Assembly: GCA_019695375.1 (NCBI GenBank)
Contig: JAIBAC010000011.1
Location: 1-37,692, forward strand
Source: Acidimicrobiia bacterium
GTDB lineage: Bacteria; Actinomycetota; Acidimicrobiia; UBA2766
Length of the DNA stretch: 37,692 nt
Direction of reading: 5' to 3'
Of this stretch, positions 16,759 to 25,260 are shown in pieces. The position numbers and the translations under genes are program-made. Positions within the stretch are counted from its first letter, which is position 1. Every line of letters starts with the position of its first letter. The notes below the pieces were generated by a model. The model ran no database searches. It was not told the origin of the DNA and worked only from the letters and a program-made list of their open reading frames with translations.

Positions 16759-18765
16759 TTAACGAACTGCGAATACGAGGGCCAGGGCGAGCAAGGCCAT
16801 GGCCGCGAAGAACACAGCGGCGTACTGCTGGATGTTCCCCGTCTGGATCTTGCGGAAGAAGCCCCCGATACGGTCGGTACCGACGGCAGAGCCGTTGTAG
16901 AAGCCGTCGAGGACGTTCTGGTCGAACAGGTACGTGCCCTTGCCGAGCTCGAGCGTGCCCGCCGCCGTCAGGTTCAGGACCTGGTCGATCACGTTCTGGT
17001 TGAACCAGTAGCAGGCGTCGGCGATCGGCTTCCTGATGCCGTAGACGATCCCGCCGTAGAGGTGATCGAGGAAGTACTTGTTGGCGAGGAAGCGGTGCAG
17101 ATACCTGATCGGGGCCACGCGCTCGACGATGTCACCGGGTGTCTTCTCCCAGTAGAAGACGACCGTCGCGACGAGCACACCCAGGAGTGCGAGGGCGACG
17201 GAGATCCCGGCGAGGACGAACGTCGTCGTGTCGACCGGATGCGGGTGCAGCACCGGGTACTTGGCGATCGTCTCCTCGACCGCAGCCGGCGTCGCCCACT
17301 TCTCGAAGAGGTTGAAGCTCCCGGGCGCCCCGATGAACCCGATGATCGCCGACGGGATCGCCAAGAAGATGAGTGGACCGGTGATGAGGCCCTCGGACTC
17401 GTGGGGATGGCCGTGGCCGCGGTAGTTCTTGTGGAAGGTCAGGTGGGTGGCGCGGAACATGTAGAACGCCGTCAGGAAGGCGACGGCGAGCCCGATGGCC
17501 CACACCCACTTGTAACCGTTGTGGTAGGCGCTCGCGAGGATCTCGTCCTTGGAGAAGAAGCCCGCCATCGGGAAGACCCCGCACAACGCGAGCGTGCCGA
17601 CGATCCATGTCCAGTAGGTGCGCGGCATGATCCGGCGCAACCCGCCCATGTCACGCATGTCGTTGCTGTGCACCGAGTGGATCACGGAGCCGGCGCCGAG
17701 GAAGAGCAGCGCCTTGAAGAACGCGTGGGTGAAGAGGTGGAACACCCCGGCGCCCCAGGCGCCGATCCCGAGAGCGAAGATCATGTAGCCGAGCTGGCTC
17801 ACCGTGGAGTACGCGAGGACCTTCTTCAGGTCGAACTGAACCAGTGCGAGGAGGGCGGCGATGATGGCGGTGATCGCACCGATCAGGGCTATCAGGTTGA
17901 CGTTGGCTATGTGGACGTTCATCGCCGTCACGAACGTCGGCCACATGCGCGCCACCAAGTAGACGCCGGCGACCACCATCGTGGCGGCGTGGATCAGGGC
18001 ACTCACCGGTGTCGGACCTGCCATGGCGTCCGGCAGCCACGTGTGCAGCGGGAACTGCGCCGACTTGCCGATCACGCCGATGAAGAGCGCAATGCACGCC
18101 ACGAGGAGCAGCGGGGCGTGGAACTCGCCCTCCAGTGCCTTGGCGTTGACGGCGCCGAAGTTGAACGTCTCGGTCGCCCAGTAGACGACGACGGCGCCGA
18201 TGATGAGACCGACGTCACCCGTCTTGGTGGTGATGAACGCCTTGATGGCGGCGTTGGAGTTCTCCCGCTTCTCGTAGTAGTGCCCGATGAGCAGGTACGA
18301 GGTCAGGCCCATGATCTCCCAGCCGAAGATGCCGAGGAAGAGGTTGTCCGCGGTCACGAGGATGAGCATCCCGGCCGTGAAGACCGCGAGGACTGCGTAG
18401 AACTCGACGTAGCGCGGCTCACCGCGCATGTAGCCGATCGAGTAGATCTGCACCATCATCGAGATGGTCGTGACCACGAGGCACATCACGACGGCGAAGC
18501 CGTCGATGTGGATGCCCATCTGGAAGAACATGTCGGGCCCGAACTCGAACCACTTGTAGGTCTTCGTGATCCCCTCGTGCGCGAGGTGGGAGTCGCCGAT
18601 GACCGCGACCGCCCCGAGGATCGACATCACCCATGAGAACGCGATCGCAGGCAGGGTCCAGACCTGCGCCTTGCCCCGGCTCACGGTCTTGCCGAAGAAG
18701 AACGCGAGGAGGCACGCGATGATGTTGACGACTGGGAGGAGCCAGAACAGCTCGAGGATCTGCAA
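16759..18765 (-). CDS. nuoL: NADH-quinone oxidoreductase subunit L
   Basis: 668 residues, the largest membrane subunit of complex I. It has antiporter-like helices (IGKSAQFPLHTWLPDAMAGPTPVSALIHAATMVVAGVYL) and, at the C-terminus, the long lateral helix and TM16 that brace the proton-pumping arm. YSTVSQLGYMIFALGIG is the conserved central segment. The TTG start at 18765 lies two bases after the nuoK stop and is preceded by AAGGG at proper spacing inside the nuoK end. The final residues LALALVFAVR form the last helix. Confidence 0.97.
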   Translation of the reverse strand: MQILELFWLLPVVNIIACLLAFFFGKTVSRGKAQVWTLPAIAFSWVMSILGAVAVIGDSHLAHEGITKTYKWFEFGPDMFFQMGIHIDGFAVVMCLVVTTISMMVQIYSIGYMRGEPRYVEFYAVLAVFTAGMLILVTADNLFLGIFGWEIMGLTSYLLIGHYYEKRENSNAAIKAFITTKTGDVGLIIGAVVVYWATETFNFGAVNAKALEGEFHAPLLLVACIALFIGVIGKSAQFPLHTWLPDAMAGPTPVSALIHAATMVVAGVYLVARMWPTFVTAMNVHIANVNLIALIGAITAIIAALLALVQFDLKKVLAYSTVSQLGYMIFALGIGAWGAGVFHLFTHAFFKALLFLGAGSVIHSVHSNDMRDMGGLRRIMPRTYWTWIVGTLALCGVFPMAGFFSKDEILASAYHNGYKWVWAIGLAVAFLTAFYMFRATHLTFHKNYRGHGHPHESEGLITGPLIFLAIPSAIIGFIGAPGSFNLFEKWATPAAVEETIAKYPVLHPHPVDTTTFVLAGISVALALLGVLVATVVFYWEKTPGDIVERVAPIRYLHRFLANKYFLDHLYGGIVYGIRKPIADACYWFNQNVIDQVLNLTAAGTLELGKGTYLFDQNVLDGFYNGSAVGTDRIGGFFRKIQTGNIQQYAAVFFAAMALLALALVFAVR

Positions 18766-18767
18766 GG

Positions 18768-19067
18768 TCAGCCCTTCATGAGGTCGACGTCGTCGACGTT
18801 GACGCTCGCCCGGTTGCGGTAGATCAGCAGCACGATCGCGAGGCCGATGCCGACCTCCGCCGCCGCGACTGCGATCACGAAGAAGGCGAATATCTGGCCG
18901 GTCAGGTTGCCGTGCAGTGCTCCGAAAGCCACGAGGTTGATGTTGATCGCGTTCAGCATCAGCTCGATCGACATCAGGATCATCACGGCGTTGCGCCGCG
19001 CGAGCATCCCGTAGACCCCCAGGCAGAACAGGAACGCCGAGAGCGTGAGGAACAGGTTGAGCTTCAT
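18768..19067 (-). CDS. nuoK: NADH-quinone oxidoreductase subunit K
   Basis: 99 residues with three transmembrane helices, the usual size. The glutamates of the membrane proton path are seen in [17 protein letters not shown] and [20 protein letters not shown] 19067 overlaps the nuoJ TGA by four bases (ATGA), an arrangement typical of coupled translation. In the assembled complex it lies between NuoJ and NuoN. Confidence 0.97.
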   Translation of the reverse strand: MKLNLFLTLSAFLFCLGVYGMLARRNAVMILMSIELMLNAININLVAFGALHGNLTGQIFAFFVIAVAAAEVGIGLAIVLLIYRNRASVNVDDVDLMKG

Positions 19068-19594
19068 CGCTCGACTCCCCTGTCGCGGACGTGTTCTGGG
19101 TCGTCGCGGCGGGCGAGGGTGATCGCTCCGATCAGCGACGCCAGCAGCACGAGAGACACCGCCTCGAACGGCAGCACCCAGTTGGTCATGAGGTCGCGGC
19201 CGAGCTCGGACACTGTGGTCGACTTCTCGAGCACGATCTCGGTGCTCGCCCCGAACGCCTTCCACATGGCGCCTGCGAAGACGAGGAAGACGATGACTGC
19301 CACGGTGGCGGCGAGGACGCGCTGGTCGTTGTCGAGTCCCTTGGATTCGCCGTACGTCGCTCGTGTGAGCATCACACCGAAGAGGAAGAGCACGACGATG
19401 GCGCCGATGTAGACGAGGACCTGGGTCCAGCCGAGGAACTCGGCGCCGAGCAGCAGGAAGATCGCGGCGGTGCCCGCGAGCACGATCATCAGGTACAGCG
19501 CCGCGTGGACGACGTTGCGGGTCGTGACGAGCCTCACCCCCGCGTACGCCATGACGAGGGCGATGATCCAGAAGGCGATGTTCGGTCCGACCAT
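19064..19594 (-). CDS. nuoJ: NADH-quinone oxidoreductase subunit J
   Basis: 176 residues, five predicted helices. [49 protein letters not shown] contains TM3 with the family's characteristic pi-bulge region ([15 protein letters not shown]). The start overlaps the nuoI stop by one base (TGATG) and the end overlaps nuoK by four. The C-terminus is hydrophilic and basic ([16 protein letters not shown]). Confidence 0.97.
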   Translation of the reverse strand: MVGPNIAFWIIALVMAYAGVRLVTTRNVVHAALYLMIVLAGTAAIFLLLGAEFLGWTQVLVYIGAIVVLFLFGVMLTRATYGESKGLDNDQRVLAATVAVIVFLVFAGAMWKAFGASTEIVLEKSTTVSELGRDLMTNWVLPFEAVSLVLLASLIGAITLARRDDPEHVRDRGVER

Positions 19595-20124
19595 CACTTC
19601 GCCGCCTTGTAGTAGCCGAGTCGCGGCGCGGGAGGTTTGGTCGTGTCCCAGTACCCGAGGCGGTCCTTGTCGTGGATGAGGTCGCGGATCTCGAGCTCGC
19701 TGTACTCGTACTCGGGCGACCAGTGCAGCGCGTCGAAGGGGCAGACCTCGACACAGATGCCGCAGTACATGCACAGGGCGAAGTCGATGTCGAAGCGGTC
19801 GAGGACCTGCACAGTTCGCGGCTTGCCGCCCTCGCGGCGGGGCTCGCGCCGCTCCTTGTGGCCCTCGATGTAGATGCACCAGTCGGGGCACTCACGTGCG
19901 CAGAGCATGCACACCGTGCAGTTCTCCTCGAGCAGCCCGATCACGCCGCGGGCGCGCTGGTGCGGCTCCTCCTTCACGTGGGGGTACTGCACCACCTGGC
20001 TGCGCGAGGTGAGCGCCCGCAGCGTCACCCAGAGCCCTTCGAAGAGTCCCTTGATCTGGGACGGCTTCTTCGGGCCCCCACGGGTCGTGGTCTTCTCGAC
20101 CGTCTTCGGCTCAGCCGCTGCCAT
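19594..20124 (-). CDS. nuoI: NADH-quinone oxidoreductase subunit I (two 4Fe-4S clusters)
   Basis: 176 residues. Two ferredoxin motifs, [12 protein letters not shown] and [12 protein letters not shown], bind the N6a and N6b clusters that pass electrons towards NuoB. The N-terminal ~25 residues are basic and Lys/Thr-rich, followed by the amphipathic helix [18 protein letters not shown] at 20124 overlaps the nuoH stop by one base; the frame stays open further upstream but only inside nuoH. Because nuoE, nuoF and nuoG are missing here, this subunit may receive electrons from a different input module or from a soluble donor. Confidence 0.97.
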   Translation of the reverse strand: MAAAEPKTVEKTTTRGGPKKPSQIKGLFEGLWVTLRALTSRSQVVQYPHVKEEPHQRARGVIGLLEENCTVCMLCARECPDWCIYIEGHKERREPRREGGKPRTVQVLDRFDIDFALCMYCGICVEVCPFDALHWSPEYEYSELEIRDLIHDKDRLGYWDTTKPPAPRLGYYKAAK

Positions 20125-21125
20125 CAGGCCACCACCTTCAGCACGCCGGTCAGCCCGATGTTGACGAGCGCGATCGGGATGAGCCACTTCCACGCGAACC
20201 GCTGGAGCTGGTCCTCACGCAGGCGCGGGTAGGTGGAGCGCATCCAGAAGAAGATGAAGACGAGCACACCGATCTTCACGGCGAGCGCGATCGGGCCCAC
20301 GATCCAGAGCGCCTTCTCCGGCACGAGCGGGACCCAGTAGCCGCCGAGGAAGAGCGTCGCGCCGATGGCGGCGAACGCGAAGTTCGACGCGAACTCGGCG
20401 AGGAAGAAGAACAGGTAGCGGAACCCCGAGTACTCGGTCGTGAAACCGGCGACGAGCTCGGACTCGGCGAAAGGCATGTCGAAAGGGGCCTGCGAGAGCT
20501 CGGCCTGGCTCGCGATCACGAAGACGACGAACCCGATGATCTGGGGAATCACGTACGGGATCGGGATGGCCGTGCCGAAGAGGTGGAACTGGCTCTGAGC
20601 CTCGACGATGCCGTCGAGGTTGAGCGTGCCGGCCTGCATCACGACGCCGACTGCGGCGAGGATGAGGGGCAGCTCGTACGCGAGCAGCTGACCGGCTGCG
20701 CGGAAGCCGCCCATCATCGAGTACTTGTTCGCCGAGGACCAGCCCGCCATGAGCACGCCGATCGTGCCGAGGCTCGACGCGGCGAGCATCACGAACAGCT
20801 GGCTGTCGAGGTTGACGATGTTGAGCGGAGGCGGCCCGAACGGGATGGTCATGAACACCAGCACCACGCCGACGAGCACGACGGCCGGCGCGAACAGGAA
20901 CACCGGCCGGTCGGCCTTGTCCGGGACGAGGTCCTCCTTCTGGAGGAACTTCAGGCCGTCGGCGAGGAGCTGACCGACGCCGTGGAAGCGTCCGGCCTCC
21001 ATCGGTCCGAGCCGGTACTGCATGTGCGCCAGCACCTTGAGGAAGGTGTAGCCGAGCACGTATGCGGCCGCCGGGATCAGCGCTGCTATGACGAGCAGGC
21101 GCAGGACGAATGCCCACCAGTTCAT
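20124..21125 (-). CDS. nuoH: NADH-quinone oxidoreductase subunit H
   Basis: 333 residues, eight-helix membrane subunit that forms part of the quinone-binding chamber. [31 protein letters not shown] is the signature near residue 35; [32 protein letters not shown] is the conserved acidic funnel segment. ATG 21125 overlaps the nuoD TGA by four bases (ATGA). In 14-subunit operons nuoE, nuoF and nuoG come between nuoD and nuoH; here they do not. Confidence 0.97.
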   Translation of the reverse strand: MNWWAFVLRLLVIAALIPAAAYVLGYTFLKVLAHMQYRLGPMEAGRFHGVGQLLADGLKFLQKEDLVPDKADRPVFLFAPAVVLVGVVLVFMTIPFGPPPLNIVNLDSQLFVMLAASSLGTIGVLMAGWSSANKYSMMGGFRAAGQLLAYELPLILAAVGVVMQAGTLNLDGIVEAQSQFHLFGTAIPIPYVIPQIIGFVVFVIASQAELSQAPFDMPFAESELVAGFTTEYSGFRYLFFFLAEFASNFAFAAIGATLFLGGYWVPLVPEKALWIVGPIALAVKIGVLVFIFFWMRSTYPRLREDQLQRFAWKWLIPIALVNIGLTGVLKVVA

Positions 21126-22288
21126 CGGTCGACGTCTCCGAGGATGAAGTAGAGGCTGCCCAGGATCGCGATCAGGTCGGGCATGAACACACCTTCGAGC
21201 AGCCACGGGAGCACGCTCACGTTGTTGAAGCTCGCGGTGCGGACCTTGACCCGGTACGGGATGCGACCACCTCTCGAGACCAGGTAGTAGCCCATCTCGC
21301 CGAGCGGGTTCTCCGCCCTCACGTACACCTCGCCGGGGGGAACCTGGATCACCTTCGGCACCTTGGCCATGATCGGCCCCGACGGCAGCGCCTTCAGGCA
21401 CTGGCGCACGATGCGGGTCGACTCACGTGTCTCCTGCAGGCGGCAGTATGCCCGCGCGAACGCGTCGCCACGCGTGTCGGTCACGACGTCGAAGTCGACC
21501 TCGTCGTAGACGAGGTAGGGCTCGTCGCGACGCACGTCGGCGGCACAGCCCGACGCGCGGATGTTGGCGCCGCTCACGCCGTACTCCAGGCCCTTGTCGA
21601 GAGGGATGACGCCCACGCCGAGTGTGCGCTCGCGGAATATGTCGTTGCCGAAGAGGAGCGCGTCGACCTGGTCGCACATCTTGTCGACGTCGTCCATCAC
21701 CGCCGCGCACTCCTCGACGAAGCCCGGCGGCAGGTCGTCGAGGATTCCCCCGACCCTGTTGAAGTTGGGGTGGAACCGCCCACCGGTGACCGACTCGAGC
21801 AGGTCGAGGACCTTCTCGCGGTCGCGCATCGTGTGGAAGAACGGCGTCAGCGCGCCGAGCTCGATCCCGAAGCTGCCGAGGAACACGAGGAACGTCGCCT
21901 GCCGTGCCAGCTCCGAGAGGATCGTGCGGATGTACTGCACACGTGGCGGTGCCTCGATGCCCATGAGCTTCTCGGCCGAGAGGATGAACGGGATCTCGTT
22001 GCAGTACCCGCTCAGCCAGTCGAGGCGGTTCACGAGCGCTGTCACCTGCGCGTAGGTCCGCACCTCGCACAGCTTCTCGTAGCCACGGTGCATGTACCCG
22101 AGGACCGGCTCGACCTCGGTCACGCGTTCGCCGTCGACCTTCGCGATCAAGCGGAACACCCCGTGCGTGGAGGGGTGCTGGGGCCCGATGTTGAGCGTCA
22201 TCTCCGGCGTCTCGATCTCGACCGCCACCTGTGCGTCGGCGAGGTGGGCGGCGAAGGAGGCCGAGAGGTGCGACTGGACGGATGTCAT
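21122..22288 (-). CDS. nuoD: NADH-quinone oxidoreductase subunit D
   Basis: 388 residues, the 49-kDa-type subunit derived from the large subunit of NiFe hydrogenases, which forms the quinone site with NuoB. MTLNIGPQHPSTHGVFRL near residue 30 holds the conserved quinone-site histidines; GYMHRGYEKL, DWLSGYCNE and the C-terminal [10 protein letters not shown] are all standard. It overlaps nuoC and nuoH by four bases on each side. The mammalian counterpart is the known target of NDUFAF7, whose relative is encoded at the end of this operon. The N-terminus has an extra ~20 residues before the conserved beta strand. Confidence 0.97.
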   Translation of the reverse strand: MTSVQSHLSASFAAHLADAQVAVEIETPEMTLNIGPQHPSTHGVFRLIAKVDGERVTEVEPVLGYMHRGYEKLCEVRTYAQVTALVNRLDWLSGYCNEIPFILSAEKLMGIEAPPRVQYIRTILSELARQATFLVFLGSFGIELGALTPFFHTMRDREKVLDLLESVTGGRFHPNFNRVGGILDDLPPGFVEECAAVMDDVDKMCDQVDALLFGNDIFRERTLGVGVIPLDKGLEYGVSGANIRASGCAADVRRDEPYLVYDEVDFDVVTDTRGDAFARAYCRLQETRESTRIVRQCLKALPSGPIMAKVPKVIQVPPGEVYVRAENPLGEMGYYLVSRGGRIPYRVKVRTASFNNVSVLPWLLEGVFMPDLIAILGSLYFILGDVDR

Positions 22289-22953
22289 TTCGGCTGACCC
22301 GGCTTCGGTTCGGTGATCGGGGTGTCCTCGGGCATGTCCTCGACGTTGACGTCACCCGGCCACGGCTTGATCTCACGTGCACCGAGCTTGTAGCTGCGTC
22401 GCAGCGGGTGGCCCTCGAAGTGGTCGGGCAGGTAGAGCTTCACCGGGTTCGGGTGGCCGACGACCTCGACGCCGAACATCTCCATGAGCTCGCGCTCGTG
22501 CCAGTCGGCTCCCGCGTACACGCCGATCGCGCTCGCCACCACGGGACGATCCGGGTCGAGGCGAGCCTTGAGCGTGACGCCGTGGTGCTCCGTGCTCGAC
22601 GCCACGCGGGCGACCACCTCGAACGCGGGCACGGGCGGGGCGTGGTACTCGGACTCGTCGGGTTCGGGCTCGGGTTCCTCGGTCTCGGCCCCGGTGGCTG
22701 CAGCCGCCTCTGCGGTGTCGGCGTCGGCGTCGCCCTCGGAGTCGTCCACCCACTCGATGCCCGACAGCCACGAGAACGAGTCGCAGGCGAGCTGCTCGTC
22801 GCCCTTCGCGAACGCCAGCGCGTCGACCCATGCGCGGGCGGAGACCACGACGGTGGCCATCCCGAACGCGGTCGACGTGTCGACCACCGACTCGCCGAGG
22901 CCGTCGCGGAATCGGGCGGTGAGGGCTTCAGGCGCGAGTGCCAACAGGCTCAC
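22285..22953 (-). CDS. nuoC: NADH-quinone oxidoreductase subunit C with an acidic insertion
   Basis: 222 residues. The conserved C-terminal part is clear: [19 protein letters not shown] and [16 protein letters not shown], the 30-kDa-subunit signature that packs against NuoB and NuoD in the peripheral arm. Between residues about 70 and 106, where the domain usually has a short turn, there is an insertion rich in Asp, Glu and Ala ([20 protein letters not shown] and beyond), probably disordered. GTG at 22953 overlaps the nuoB end by 26 nt; a weak AAGTGG precedes it. It overlaps nuoD by four bases. Confidence 0.94.
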   Translation of the reverse strand: MSLLALAPEALTARFRDGLGESVVDTSTAFGMATVVVSARAWVDALAFAKGDEQLACDSFSWLSGIEWVDDSEGDADADTAEAAAATGAETEEPEPEPDESEYHAPPVPAFEVVARVASSTEHHGVTLKARLDPDRPVVASAIGVYAGADWHERELMEMFGVEVVGHPNPVKLYLPDHFEGHPLRRSYKLGAREIKPWPGDVNVEDMPEDTPITEPKPGQPK

Positions 22954-23443
22954 CTCGCCACTTGTCCTGGATGTCCTCGCTCTGGATCATCTTCTGCAGC
23001 TCGATGATCCCCTGCATGAGCGCCTCCGGCCGCGGAGGGCACCCGGGCACGTACACGTCGACGTGGAGGATCTGGTCGACACCCTTGGTGACCGAGTAGC
23101 TGTCCCAATACGGTCCGCCGCAGTTGCTGCACGAACCCATGGAGATCACGTACTTCGGCTCGGGCATCTGCTCGTAGATCGTCTTGACGGCGGGCGCCAT
23201 CTTGTCGGTGAGCGTGCCCGCCACGATCATGAGGTCGGACTGGCGCGGTGACGATGGCAGCGGCACGATCCCGAAGCGCATGACGTCGTATCGGGGACTC
23301 GTGAGCGCGGCTCCCATCTCGATCGCGCAGCAGGCGAGACCGAACTGGAACATCCACAGCGAGTACTTGCGGCTCCAGTTCAGGAGCCACTGCACCGGCT
23401 TGCCGGCTCCCTTGTTCAGGTCTATCCGCTCGAGCAGCGCCAT
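22928..23443 (-). CDS. nuoB: NADH-quinone oxidoreductase subunit B
   Basis: 171 residues. It carries the terminal 4Fe-4S cluster N2 with ligands C38 and C39 ([10 protein letters not shown]), the cysteine in [14 protein letters not shown], and that in [14 protein letters not shown] at 23443 is chosen over an upstream in-frame ATG at 23482 because AAGGGAG at 23450-23457 lies eight bases before it and the protein begins [12 protein letters not shown] as expected. The start overlaps by one base the stop of a possible 23-codon leader ORF. It is a mandatory electron-transfer subunit. Confidence 0.96.
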   Translation of the reverse strand: MALLERIDLNKGAGKPVQWLLNWSRKYSLWMFQFGLACCAIEMGAALTSPRYDVMRFGIVPLPSSPRQSDLMIVAGTLTDKMAPAVKTIYEQMPEPKYVISMGSCSNCGGPYWDSYSVTKGVDQILHVDVYVPGCPPRPEALMQGIIELQKMIQSEDIQDKWRGEPVGTRA

Positions 23444-23514
23444 CAGCCGCGCTCCCTTGGGAACGCGTTCACGAAGTCGCATCCGGAACGGGCGTTGTCG
23501 CTGATGTCGGTCAT
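23443..23514 (-). CDS. Possible 23-residue small ORF between nuoA and nuoB
   Basis: ATG 23514 opens a 23-codon frame (begins [14 protein letters not shown], ends FPRERG) whose TGA overlaps the nuoB ATG by one base. GAGGTG at 23524-23529 lies nine bases upstream of the ATG. The spacing and overlap are those of a translationally coupled leader, but the peptide resembles nothing I know and could be chance. Confidence 0.3.
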   Translation of the reverse strand: MTDISDNARSGCDFVNAFPRERG

Positions 23515-23535
23515 CGTCTCGTTCACCTCAGCGCG

Positions 23536-23907
23536 CTAGATCCAGCGCAGCACACCCTTGCGAACCGCGTACAGCAGCGCGACCGCGAGGATCAGGATGA
23601 AGATCACCATCTCGACCAGCGCAGCCCACGACAACGTGCCCATGATCACGGCCCACGGGAACACGAAGATGGCCTCCACGTCGAAGACGACGAAGAGCAG
23701 CGCGAACACGTAGTAGCGGACCTGTGACTGCGACCACTCGTCGCCCAGCGGCTCGACCCCGCATTCGTAGATCGAGGACTTGAGGTCGCTGAGACGCCGC
23801 GGTTGGAGCACCTTGGCGAGGCCGATCATCGCACCGAAGAGCCCCAGGCCGAGCAGCCCCACGGCTGCCACCTGGAGGTACGAGCGGTAGTAGGCGTCGA
23901 TCGGCAA
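23536..23907 (-). CDS. nuoA: NADH-quinone oxidoreductase subunit A
   Basis: 123 residues with three transmembrane helices. The family signature YECGVEPLGDEWSQSQVRYYVFALLFVVFDVEAIFVFPWA carries the loop cysteine near the quinone site and the conserved acidic helix. It is the first gene of the operon. The TTG start at 23907 has GGGAG about seven bases upstream. A promoter-like pair lies about 80 bp further up. Confidence 0.96.
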   Translation of the reverse strand: MPIDAYYRSYLQVAAVGLLGLGLFGAMIGLAKVLQPRRLSDLKSSIYECGVEPLGDEWSQSQVRYYVFALLFVVFDVEAIFVFPWAVIMGTLSWAALVEMVIFILILAVALLYAVRKGVLRWI

Positions 23908-23982
23908 GCTCTGCTCCCTGTCGTCCCGACGGGGTGGGGCGGCGGCGACCGTGCGAGACGGTCCCTCCGAACCCGGGGGCGG

Positions 23983-24012
23983 ATACTACGTTGCGCCCGC
24001 GCGCACGACCAA
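23983..24012 (-). promoter_or_regulatory. Candidate sigma-70-type promoter of the nuo operon
   Basis: On the minus strand TTGGTC (24007-24012) and TAGTAT (23983-23988) are separated by 18 bases. The implied transcript would start near 23976, leaving a leader of roughly 70 nt before nuoA. No other -10/-35 pair as good was seen in 23908-24168, the divergent spacer between nuoA and the patatin gene. Confidence 0.45.
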
Positions 24013-24168
24013 GGCGGTCGGCCGCCGCGCATCGAGCGGCGGCCCCCACGCGATCGGCCCAGGTCAATTGCGTTGAACGCCGTAGAGGCTTTGGGCACCA
24101 GCGGGACGAAATCTGTCGGTGAAGGGGTTGCCAGGGGGGCACACCACTCTCCGTCGAAGGACGGCATC

Positions 24169-25125
24169 GTGGTCAGGATCAGGCGTCGCACCCAGCGAGC
24201 CGAGGAGACTCTCGAAGCGAACGAGCCGGCACCCACCACCGCGGTCGTCCTCTCCGGCGGTGGTCATCTCGGTGCCGTGCAGGCCGGGATGCTCGAGGCC
24301 CTCGTCGCCGCCGGCATCGAACCCGATGCCTATGTCGCCTCGAGCGTCGGCGCCCTCAACGGTGCGGCCATGGCCGCGGTGCCCGGCTCCGACGGGATCC
24401 GGTTGCTGCGCGAGACCTGGACGACCGTGCAGACCGACGAGATCTTCCCGGGCGGCACGGTGCAGCACCTGTGGAAGATCGCGCGCCGCCACGACCACCT
24501 CTACCCCAACGACGGGCTCGTGCGCCTCATAACCCGGTCCACGCCCGTGGCGCACTTCCACGACCTGCGCGTGCCGTTGCGCATCGTCGCGACCGAGCTG
24601 ACCACGGGTGAGGAGCACGTGTTCGCGTCCGGATCGCTGCTGCGGCCTTTGATGGCGACGACCGCGCTGCCCGGTGTCTTCCCACCCGTACGCATCGGTG
24701 GACGCGTGTACATCGACGGTGGCGTCGTCAACAACGTGCCGCTCTCACACGCAACCGACGCCGACCGCGTGTTCGTGCTCGCCTTGCAGGACGCCGGCGA
24801 CTCCGGCACCGGCGCGCGTTCGCCGGAGACGTCGTTCGAGATGCTGCTGCGCAGCTTCGCGATCGCTCGCGCGAACCGGTTCCGCCTCGACGTGGCGCTG
24901 TACCGCGACCAGACCGAGATCATCGTGGTGCCCCCGCCGGCGCTCCCGAAGCTGCGCTTCCCCGACCTCTCCCGCGGTGGCGAGCTGATGCGCCTCGGAT
25001 ACGAGTCGACCGCGCGGTTCCTCGAGGAGCGCCTCGGCGCGGACACACCCTCCACCGTCACACGCCTCACCCCGCGTCCCACCGCCGCGCCTCAGGACGG
25101 CGACGCCCTCGTCTCCGCCGGCTGA
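24169..25125 (+). CDS. Patatin-like phospholipase/esterase
   Basis: 318 residues. The patatin fold is shown by the glycine loop GGGHLG at 30-35, the nucleophile elbow A57-S-S-V-G61 with predicted nucleophile S59, and the DGG motif with D183 (YIDGGVVNNVP), completing a Ser-Asp dyad. Two departures from consensus: the elbow starts with Ala rather than Gly, and the oxyanion loop has Leu where Arg is usual. Proteins of this family (RssA/YchK-like) hydrolyse acyl ester bonds of lipids. The GTG start at 24169 is supported by GAAGGA at 24156-24161. The frame is open further upstream without a comparable ribosome site. It is divergent from nuoA, and a pair of hairpin repeats follows its stop. Confidence 0.87.
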   Translation: MVRIRRRTQRAEETLEANEPAPTTAVVLSGGGHLGAVQAGMLEALVAAGIEPDAYVASSVGALNGAAMAAVPGSDGIRLLRETWTTVQTDEIFPGGTVQHLWKIARRHDHLYPNDGLVRLITRSTPVAHFHDLRVPLRIVATELTTGEEHVFASGSLLRPLMATTALPGVFPPVRIGGRVYIDGGVVNNVPLSHATDADRVFVLALQDAGDSGTGARSPETSFEMLLRSFAIARANRFRLDVALYRDQTEIIVVPPPALPKLRFPDLSRGGELMRLGYESTARFLEERLGADTPSTVTRLTPRPTAAPQDGDALVSAG

Positions 25126-25126
25126 C

Positions 25127-25178
25127 CCCAAACGCGGGCAACCTGACCCGTACACGAGACGAACCACCCGCGTTTGGG
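25127..25178. repeat. Hairpin-ended repeat, family 3 copy 1
   Basis: 52 bp with perfect 12-base inverted ends (CCCAAACGCGGG and CCCGCGTTTGGG) around a 28-base interior. It begins just after the stop of the patatin gene, between convergent genes, and is followed 12 bp later by a second copy. Confidence 0.9.
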
Positions 25179-25190
25179 AGGAGCCCCGGC

Positions 25191-25242
25191 CCCAAACGCG
25201 GGCAATATGACCCGCACACGAGACGAACCGCCCGCGTTTGGG
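25191..25242. repeat. Hairpin-ended repeat, family 3 copy 2
   Basis: Identical 12-base inverted ends to the copy at 25127; the 28-base interiors differ at four positions. The pair could serve as a bidirectional terminator for the patatin and racemase genes. Confidence 0.9.
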
Positions 25243-25260
25243 AGTACGCCCCCGCGCCGG

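Noticed and set aside
13684..18636. Long plus-strand open frames opposite nuoN, nuoM and nuoL
   Set aside because: They are rich in Arg, Glu, His and Asp in the way antisense frames of membrane-protein genes are, and the nuo genes on the other strand are certain.
23441..23482. Longer NuoB start at 23482
   Set aside because: No ribosome site precedes it, and the family N-terminus and the AAGGGAG site fit ATG 23443.
23908..24168. Possible riboswitch in the nuo leader
   Set aside because: I find no conserved aptamer sequence; only a promoter-like pair can be supported.
25127..25242. Possible CRISPR array
   Set aside because: Only two units occur, each with its own inverted ends, the interiors are almost the same rather than unique spacers, and no cas gene is near.
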